Position numbers and translations under genes: made by a program. 52,194 nucleotides of DNA from Cyanobacteria bacterium QS_8_64_29 (lineage in GTDB: Bacteria > Cyanobacteriota > Cyanobacteriia > Cyanobacteriales > Rubidibacteraceae): contig PXQH01000033.1 of the NCBI GenBank assembly GCA_003022125.1, positions 1-52,194 of the forward strand, written 5' to 3'. Each line of letters starts with the position of its first letter. The stretch's first letter is position 1. The notes below the pieces were generated by a model. That model did no database searches. It saw only the letters and a list, made by a program, of their open reading frames with translations, and was not told where the DNA came from. Shown here piece by piece: positions 46,068-52,194 of the stretch.

Positions 46068-47333
46068 AGTGGGACGCCAAGAAGCCAGCAGCCGTTGTTG
46101 CAGGCAACCGGCAATGCGTGCGGCAGCGCCCGGCTCGCCCATGCGCCGCCGTCCGTTTTGGGCGATGAGGTGCAGCCGGTCCGGGTCTTGCAGCAACGAG
46201 CGGACGCGCTCGGCAGCCTCGCGAGCGCCGGCTGCCACTTGCAGTGAGGGGCCCAGCAAGCGCGATTGCGCCTCGGCAAACGCCGGTGTAAACTGCGGCC
46301 CTTGGCCCGGAATGGTGATCGCGGGCTTGCCCAAGCCGACAAACTGCTCGGTTGCCGTGCCGGCGGTGGCCAAAGCCAAATCGGCAGCGTGCAAACATTG
46401 GCTGTAGGCGTTGCGCGATAGCACCAGCGTGGCGTGCTGACTGGCAAACAGTTGGTCTTCGGGGTCATCAATAGGGGCCGGGACAGCTGGCTGCGATTGG
46501 GCCTGCCAGCCCTGCTCGCGCAGGCAGTCGTGCAGCGGCCCGTCAGCCAACCCAGGCGCGATCGCGGCCAGAAACTGCACCGGCCAGTCCGCGAGCGTTG
46601 TTTCAACGGCTGCTGCTGCCTGCAGTAGCGACTGCCAATTGCGATAGGCTTCTGGCGCTCGCGAGCCCGGTAGCAGCAGCACGCAGAGGGCCGCCCGCCG
46701 TTGGGCTGCGGGCGCGCGCTCGGCGCCGAGGCCGTCCATCATGGGGTTACCCAGATCGAATGCCGGAACGCCGTACTGCTGCAGGCGCTCGGCCGTCAGC
46801 GCATCGCGCGGGAACGTGCCCCGGCAGCGCCGGTGGCGCATCAACCAGCGCTCCCACGGCCAGTACACTGACCCCACGCATCGCTCCAGGCGCGAGGTTT
46901 GCGGCAACCACTGGGCCTCGTCCCGCAGGTAGTACTCCGATTTTGCCGTTCCGATAAAGGCGTAGGGCAACCCGCTCGACCAGGCCAGCAGCAACGGCAC
47001 CACATCCCCCACTGCCAAAACGGCCCGGGGATCGCGAGCGCTCGCGCCCTGCGCCCAGCGGCGAACGGCTCGGTACTGGCGCAGCGCCAGCCCGATCAGG
47101 CCACCGCGCAAGTCGCGCCACAGTTGCCGCTGGTCCATATAGATAAATCCGCCCGAGGGCATGGGTTGGATGGGGCCGATGCGGGAGATGCCCGCGCGGC
47201 GGTAGGCTTCCCCTTCGCCAACGATGGGTAGCGCCGCGATCGCCGGTGCCGCTGCTTGCGCCTGCAATTGCGTCAGGACTCGAGCCGCGATCGCGTCTTC
47301 CCCGTGACCGTTACTGAGGCAAAGTAGCTTCAT
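46050..47333 (-). CDS. Lipid-A-disaccharide synthase-related protein
   Basis: 427 residues from MKLLCLSNGHGEDAIAARVL; the open frame upstream lacks family sequence. It has a two-domain GT-B glycosyltransferase pattern: NGHGEDAIA at the N-terminus, VLAVGDVVPLLLAWSSGLPY, FIGTAKSEYY, and the C-terminal ALATAGTATEQFVGLGKPAI with TIPGQGPQF. This matches the cyanobacterial family related to LpxB but distinct from it (TIGR03492 type); its acceptor is unknown. The last codons overlap the psbC terminator. A small membrane protein gene lies 50 bases upstream. Confidence 0.85.
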   Translation of the reverse strand: MKLLCLSNGHGEDAIAARVLTQLQAQAAAPAIAALPIVGEGEAYRRAGISRIGPIQPMPSGGFIYMDQRQLWRDLRGGLIGLALRQYRAVRRWAQGASARDPRAVLAVGDVVPLLLAWSSGLPYAFIGTAKSEYYLRDEAQWLPQTSRLERCVGSVYWPWERWLMRHRRCRGTFPRDALTAERLQQYGVPAFDLGNPMMDGLGAERAPAAQRRAALCVLLLPGSRAPEAYRNWQSLLQAAAAVETTLADWPVQFLAAIAPGLADGPLHDCLREQGWQAQSQPAVPAPIDDPEDQLFASQHATLVLSRNAYSQCLHAADLALATAGTATEQFVGLGKPAITIPGQGPQFTPAFAEAQSRLLGPSLQVAAGAREAAERVRSLLQDPDRLHLIAQNGRRRMGEPGAAARIAGCLQQRLLASWRPTKKRSA

Positions 47334-47383
47334 GCCTCGCTCGCGCTGCGGGATGGCTTCAGGCCCATCCGCGGGCTGGGGCA

Positions 47384-47848
47384 TCACCTCAACCAGCGCT
47401 TTCTGACCGCACTCTGGCCCTTTTGCCACCACCAAACCGCCACAACGCCCCAAACGGCATTAAATGCTAAGACCAACAGCGGCGTCAGTGCCCCCAAGCT
47501 CACCCCCAGCATGCCGCGATCGGCTCGGATGGGGAAAACGTAAAACAACTGAACGGCACTGGGGAGCAGGCTGTAGGTCAGGCCGCGGAACAGGGCGCGA
47601 TTGCGCCGAAACCAAGGCAGAAAATTGCGACCCGGCCAAGGCAGCAGGAACAAAAATCCCCACAAGCCGCCCCACACCAGACGGGGATAGAGCCAATCAG
47701 GGGTGAACTGGGGGACAATACTGACCCCCAAGGCAGCCGTCAGGCCCGCCTTACCCGCGCCCCAAACGATAAGGCTGTTGGCCAGACCGCCCAAGCTGCC
47801 GGCAGCAAATGCCAGCGATAGCCGGTTGGTCCACTGCTGTGCAGCCAT
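47384..47848 (-). CDS. Small polytopic membrane protein, unknown function
   Basis: 154 residues from MAAQQWTNRLSLAFAAGSLG; a Met 19 codons upstream is possible. Four hydrophobic segments: about 10-30, 55-72, 88-108 and 116-140 (ALTPLLVLAFNAVWGVVAVW). The C-terminus is basic (KRWLR). No enzyme motif is visible. It precedes the LpxB-related gene on the same strand and may be co-transcribed. It is divergent from the 5-oxoprolinase gene over 122 bases. Confidence 0.7.
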   Translation of the reverse strand: MAAQQWTNRLSLAFAAGSLGGLANSLIVWGAGKAGLTAALGVSIVPQFTPDWLYPRLVWGGLWGFLFLLPWPGRNFLPWFRRNRALFRGLTYSLLPSAVQLFYVFPIRADRGMLGVSLGALTPLLVLAFNAVWGVVAVWWWQKGQSAVRKRWLR

Positions 47849-47970
47849 GGTGTCCCTGTTGCCGGAAGCATGGATGTAGCAGCCAGACGCTAACACGGGC
47901 TGCAAGGGCGATCGCCGCTGCGCGCGCGGGTGCCAAAATACAAAACGGCCGAGCAGGCATCAGCCTCCCT

Positions 47971-50900
47971 ATGGCGGCAAAGTGGCAGTTTTGGATCGAT
48001 CGCGGCGGGACGTTTACCGACGTTGTCGCCAAGCGGCCGGACGGGCAGTTTGCCATCCGCAAAGTGCTCTCGGACGATGCCGGAGCCGTTCAGGACGCCC
48101 CAGTGCGCGGCATTCGGCAGCTCATGGACGTCCCGCCCGAGCGGCCGCTGTCCGCCCGGGACATCGACACCATCAAAATGGGGACCACGATCGCCACCAA
48201 CGCGCTGCTCGAGCGGACCGGCGAGCGCACGGTGCTGGCCATTACGCGTGGGTTCCGGGATGCACTGCGCATCGGCTACCAGCACCGGCCCGATATTTTT
48301 GCCCGCCGCATCACTCGGCCCGAGCAACTGCAGGCGCGCACCATCGAGGTGGACGAGCGTTTGGATGCCGCTGGCAACGTGCGCGTACCGCTCGATCGCG
48401 ACAGCGTGCGCCAGGCGCTGCAAGCCGCTCGCGATGCGGGCATTCGCAGCTGCGCGATCGCGCTGGTTCACGGCTACCGCTACCCGAAGCACGAGCAGGC
48501 GGTAGCCGAGATCGCCCGGCAAGTGGGCTTCGAGCACGTCTCGGCCTCGCACGCGGTCAACCCGCTGATGAAGCTGGTCAGCCGCGCCGATACCACGGTC
48601 GTCGATGCCTACCTGTCGCCGCTGCTGCAGCGCTACGTCCACCGCGTGGCGAGCCAACTGGCCGGCTATCGCGCCGGCGAAGCAGCCGGCGAGGGCGAGG
48701 CAGCGGCCATCCGCATCCTGTTCATGCAGTCCCACGGGGGGCTCACCGACGCGCGCGCCTTTCGCGGCAAAGACAGCATTCTCTCCGGCCCCGCCGGCGG
48801 CATCGTTGGGGCGGTTAAAACCAGTGCCATTGCCGGCTTCGATCGCATCATCAGCTTCGATATGGGCGGCACCTCCACCGATGTCGCCCATTACGCCGGC
48901 GAGTACGAGCGCGACTATGAGACCGAGATCGCCGGCGTCCGGCTGCAAGCGCCCATGATGGCCATCCACACCGTCGCCGCGGGCGGGGGGTCCATCGCGC
49001 GCTTCGACGGGCTGCGCTACCGCGTGGGGCCGCAATCGGCCGGGGCCGATCCGGGACCGGCGGCCTACGGCAAGGGCGGTCCGCTCACCGTGACGGACTG
49101 CAACGTCATGGCGGGCAAGCTGCGCCCCGAGTTTTTCCCGCACGCCTTTGGCCCCAACGGCGATGCCCCGCTCGATGCGGGTGCCGTGCGCGAGCGCTTT
49201 GCACGACTGCGCGAACAAATTGGGGACGGGCGCCCTCCTGAAGCGATCGCATCGGGGTTTTTGGCCATTGCCGTCGAGACCATGGCCAGCGCAATCGAGC
49301 AAATTTCGCTGGCGCGCGGCTACGACGCTTCCCAATACGCCCTGTGCTGCTTTGGCGGGGCCGGCGGGCAGCATGCCTGCGCGATTGCGGATGCGTTGGG
49401 CATCGAGCGCGTGCTGATCCATCCCTATGCGGGCGTCCTGTCGGCCTACGGCATTGGGCTGGCTGACATCCGGGTGCTGCGCGAAGAGGCGGTCGAAGCG
49501 CCGCTGCACGAAGGCCTTATTGCCCAGCTCGAGGAGCGGCTGGAGGCGCTAATCGCCGACGGCCGCGCCGAGCTGGATGCCCAGGCAGCGGCCGACTCGG
49601 CGGCTGCGACCGTCCGGCGCCAGGTACGCGTGCGCTACGAGGGGACCAACTCGCCGCTGAGCGTGGCCTTCAATGGCGCCGCTGCCATGCGGCAGCAATT
49701 CGAGACCGCACACCGGCAGCGCTACGGCTTTGCCGCCCCCGAGAAAGCGCTGGTGGTCGAAGCCATCGCCATCGAGCTGGTCTGCCCGACCGAGACACCG
49801 GAGGAGGCAGCGGCGGCACCGCAGCGCCAGGGGCCGCCGCAACCACTCAAAACGGTGCCGGTTTATACCGCCGGAGCATGGCACCAGGCGCCGCTCTACG
49901 CGCGCGATCGCTTGCAACCCGGCGATCGCCTGGTTGGCCCCGCGCTGGCGATCGAGGCCACCGGCACCAATGTCATCGAACCCGGCTGGGTGGCTGAGGT
50001 TACCCCCCAGGCGCACCTGCTGCTCAAGCGGCAGCGCGAGCGCGCCGGCCAACCCCAGCTGGCACAGGCTCAGCCTGGCACAGTCCCCGATCCGGTGGCG
50101 CTGGAGATCTTCAACAACGCCTTCCGCTCGGTCGCCGAGCGCATGGGCGCAACGCTGCGCAACACCAGCTACTCGGTCAACATTAAAGAGCGCCTGGATT
50201 TCTCCTGCGCCCTGTTCGATGGCAACGGGCAGCTGGTGGCCAATGCCCCCCACATTCCGGTGCATTTGGGCTCGATGAGCGCCAGCGTGCGCAGCCTGAT
50301 CGCTGCCTGCGGCGATCGCCTCCAGCCGGGCGATGCCTACGCGCTTAACAACCCCTACAACGGGGGAACCCACTTGCCCGATGTCACGGTCGTCACGCCC
50401 GTTTTCCTCAATCAGAACCAGCCGGCGTTCTATCTGGCCTCGCGCGGCCACCACGCCGACATTGGCGGCATGACCCCCGGTTCCATGCCGCCCAACAGCA
50501 CCCATGTCGAGCAAGAAGGCATCCTGCTGGATAACGTTCGGCTGCTGGCGCAGGGGCGCTTGCGCGAGCGCGAGTTTCGGGAGCTGCTGGCAGCTGGCGC
50601 GCATCCGGCCCGCAACCCCCAGCAAAACCTGGCTGACTTGCAAGCGCAGTTGGCTGCCAACGAGCGCGGCATCCGCGAGCTGCAACGGCTGGTCGAGCAA
50701 TTTGGGCTGGCTACCGTGCAGGCCTACATGGGCCACGTGCAAGCCAATGCCGAGGCCTCAGTGCGGCGCGCGATCGAGGCGCTCCGACCGGGCCGCTTCC
50801 GTTGCGAGCTGGATGGTGGCGCTTGCATTGAAGTTGCTATCGACATCGATCGCCACAGCCGTAGCGCCCGCATTGACTTCGCCGGCACATCGGCGCAGCA

Positions 50901-51642
50901 GGCCAGCAACTTCAATGCGCCGGCCGCCGTTTGCCAGGCAGCGGTGCTGTACGTCTTCCGCACCCTGGTCGAAGACGACATTCCGCTCAACGAAGGCTGC
51001 CTCAAGCCGCTCGAGATCGCCATTCCCGCCGGTTCGCTGCTCAATCCCGATCCGCCGGCAGCCGTAGTTGCCGGCAATGTCGAGACTTCGCAGACCGTGG
51101 TCGATGCGCTCTACGGGGCACTGGGGGTCATGGCAGCCGCCCAAGGCACCATGAACAACCTCACCTTTGGCAGCGCGCGCTACCAGTACTACGAAACCAT
51201 TGGCGGCGGTTCGGGCGCCGGGCCCGATTTTGACGGGACGGATGCCGTGCAGACCCACATGACGAACTCGCGCCTCACCGATCCCGAAGTGCTGGAGTGG
51301 CGCTTTCCTGTGCTGCTGGAGCACTTTGGCATTCGGCCCCAGAGCGGCGGCCGCGGGCGGCATTGCGGGGGCAACGGGGCCATTCGCCGCATCCAGTTCC
51401 TGGAAGCAATGGAAGCTGGGATCCTCTCTGGGCGGCGCCAGATTGCACCGTTTGGATTGTACGGTGGCGAAGCTGGCGCCACCGGTCAAAACCGCCTCGA
51501 GCGTAGCGACGGCACGAGCGCGATTCTGGGCAGTACGGCTACTGTAGCCGTGGCCCCTGGCGATGCCATCATCATTGCAACCCCCGGTGGCGGCGGCTAC
51601 GGTGACCCATCCGAGGCAACGTCCCAAGGAGCGCAACCGTGA
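47971..51642 (+). CDS. 5-oxoprolinase (ATP-hydrolysing), fused HyuA-HyuB type
   Basis: 1223 residues from [20 protein letters not shown]. The first half is the HyuA-like ATPase with [30 protein letters not shown] and [20 protein letters not shown]. The second half, from about residue 709, is HyuB-like with [58 protein letters not shown] and [20 protein letters not shown]. This full fusion is typical of 5-oxoprolinase, which opens 5-oxoproline to glutamate with ATP in glutathione turnover; other hydantoinase-type substrates are possible. The stop overlaps the next start as GTGA. Confidence 0.92.
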   Translation: MAAKWQFWIDRGGTFTDVVAKRPDGQFAIRKVLSDDAGAVQDAPVRGIRQLMDVPPERPLSARDIDTIKMGTTIATNALLERTGERTVLAITRGFRDALRIGYQHRPDIFARRITRPEQLQARTIEVDERLDAAGNVRVPLDRDSVRQALQAARDAGIRSCAIALVHGYRYPKHEQAVAEIARQVGFEHVSASHAVNPLMKLVSRADTTVVDAYLSPLLQRYVHRVASQLAGYRAGEAAGEGEAAAIRILFMQSHGGLTDARAFRGKDSILSGPAGGIVGAVKTSAIAGFDRIISFDMGGTSTDVAHYAGEYERDYETEIAGVRLQAPMMAIHTVAAGGGSIARFDGLRYRVGPQSAGADPGPAAYGKGGPLTVTDCNVMAGKLRPEFFPHAFGPNGDAPLDAGAVRERFARLREQIGDGRPPEAIASGFLAIAVETMASAIEQISLARGYDASQYALCCFGGAGGQHACAIADALGIERVLIHPYAGVLSAYGIGLADIRVLREEAVEAPLHEGLIAQLEERLEALIADGRAELDAQAAADSAAATVRRQVRVRYEGTNSPLSVAFNGAAAMRQQFETAHRQRYGFAAPEKALVVEAIAIELVCPTETPEEAAAAPQRQGPPQPLKTVPVYTAGAWHQAPLYARDRLQPGDRLVGPALAIEATGTNVIEPGWVAEVTPQAHLLLKRQRERAGQPQLAQAQPGTVPDPVALEIFNNAFRSVAERMGATLRNTSYSVNIKERLDFSCALFDGNGQLVANAPHIPVHLGSMSASVRSLIAACGDRLQPGDAYALNNPYNGGTHLPDVTVVTPVFLNQNQPAFYLASRGHHADIGGMTPGSMPPNSTHVEQEGILLDNVRLLAQGRLREREFRELLAAGAHPARNPQQNLADLQAQLAANERGIRELQRLVEQFGLATVQAYMGHVQANAEASVRRAIEALRPGRFRCELDGGACIEVAIDIDRHSRSARIDFAGTSAQQASNFNAPAAVCQAAVLYVFRTLVEDDIPLNEGCLKPLEIAIPAGSLLNPDPPAAVVAGNVETSQTVVDALYGALGVMAAAQGTMNNLTFGSARYQYYETIGGGSGAGPDFDGTDAVQTHMTNSRLTDPEVLEWRFPVLLEHFGIRPQSGGRGRHCGGNGAIRRIQFLEAMEAGILSGRRQIAPFGLYGGEAGATGQNRLERSDGTSAILGSTATVAVAPGDAIIIATPGGGGYGDPSEATSQGAQP

Positions 51643-52055
51643 AACGCTACGAGCTCGACCCCAACGCAGAACTATCCGGCGCCGCCATGCGCCTCGACAA
51701 ACTCGACCGGCGCGTGGGCGGGCTGGCTGAGGAAAGCTTTGATAGCGACCTCGACGCCGGCAAGTTCATCCATCCCTCGGCCGAGGCCTATATCAAGGTC
51801 CGCAAGAGCGCAGACGGCCAAAGCGAGGAACTCGTTGACAGCTACTTCTATGCCTCGCTGCTGCTCTACCACTGCTACCTAGGCCGCGAAGGGGCCCAGA
51901 CGCTGTATTTTGTCCTAGCCGAGTACGCTGACTTGCCCCCAGGAGTTCCCCAGCAGCTGCTCAATGACTGCGAGGCGCTAGACCAGCAAGCCATCAACCA
52001 AGCCTTGCAAGTGCTGATGCTAGGCATGATGAATGCCAATTCGGTGGAGACCTAG
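51639..52055 (+). CDS. Unknown 138-residue protein coupled to 5-oxoprolinase
   Basis: The GTG start overlaps the oxoprolinase TGA by four bases, a sign of translational coupling. The sequence is acidic, without signal peptide or membrane helix. The N-terminal half has [20 protein letters not shown] and SAEAYIKVRKSADG; the C-terminal half looks helical (YFYASLLLYHCYLGREGAQT, INQALQVLMLGMM). No known motif is recognised. A part in 5-oxoproline or glutathione metabolism would be inference from coupling only; a chance neighbour is also possible. Confidence 0.75.
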   Translation: MKRYELDPNAELSGAAMRLDKLDRRVGGLAEESFDSDLDAGKFIHPSAEAYIKVRKSADGQSEELVDSYFYASLLLYHCYLGREGAQTLYFVLAEYADLPPGVPQQLLNDCEALDQQAINQALQVLMLGMMNANSVET

Positions 52056-52097
52056 TGATCGCTAGCTCGATCAGATGCCGGCCGCGGCGTACTTCTC

Positions 52098-52194
52098 AGA
52101 GGGTGTTTTAAAAGTCAGGGAGCCTCCATGGCATAGGCTGTCCTACTGGAGAACAAGGAGGACAAGCCATGGAAGCTACCACCCCAGCCTACCC
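52098..52194 (+). mobile_element. Left end of an insertion sequence (cut by window edge)
   Basis: A likely terminal inverted repeat begins AGAGGGTGTTTTAAAAGTC at 52098, followed by about 50 bases of leader, AAGGAGG and an ATG. The AT-rich TGTTTTAAAA terminus is like that of many cyanobacterial IS5/IS4-type elements. The right end and target duplication are outside. Confidence 0.6.
52169..52194 (+). CDS. Start of a probable transposase (partial)
   Basis: ATG 52169 with AAGGAGG nine bases upstream begins MEATTPAY and is cut by the window end. The opening resembles IS5-family transposases, but too little is visible to be sure. Confidence 0.4.

Overview
This window is a piece of a GC-rich cyanobacterial chromosome. 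It carries oxygenic photosynthesis genes (chlH, psbEFLJ, psbC, ycf4, ycf48, rubredoxin), the NDH-1 genes ndhC-K-J, a CruP-type carotenoid-cyclase-like gene and many GCGATCGC (HIP1) octamers. Most of the sequence is conserved housekeeping content with very short intergenic gaps. I would not name a genus. No tRNA, rRNA, CRISPR array, prophage or replication origin was seen.

Layout. 1-1719: 3' part of a transglutaminase-like membrane protein gene carrying two in-frame copies of a ~102-bp MITE-like element and a frameshift. 1716-13574: crp-like regulator, recX, chlH, murJ, sfsA, nadK, a repeat-rich membrane-anchored protein and hslO. 13687-18649: a small unknown gene, an ABC exporter, a cation/proton antiporter gene with a frameshift, and the ndhCKJ operon. 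18792-20970: rubredoxin, ycf48 and psbE-F-L-J, a classic photosystem II assembly cluster. 21006-27716: hisS, a coiled-coil membrane protein, ftsZ, ftsQ, a C-terminal processing protease and mreB (cell division and shape). 27731-36694: polA, two glycoside hydrolases, tsaE and yvcK on the minus strand. 36825-38705: ruvC, a small secreted protein interrupted by TGA, and a GST. 38702-44339: a minus-strand cluster ycf4, cyclophilin lipoprotein, ketoacyl synthase, cruP-like, purH. 44617-46005: psbC on its own, without psbD. 46050-52055: an LpxB-related protein, a small membrane protein, a fused 5-oxoprolinase and a translationally coupled unknown gene. 52098 to the end: the left edge of an insertion sequence.

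I found no clearly new multi-gene system. The most unusual items are the paired in-frame mobile repeats in one gene, a 48-bp near-perfect palindrome inside a coding sequence (12136-12183), and psbC uncoupled from psbD. Three genes (transglutaminase, antiporter, small secreted protein) are broken by a single-base event. This fits either real gene decay or errors in a draft or metagenomic assembly, and raw reads would decide between them.
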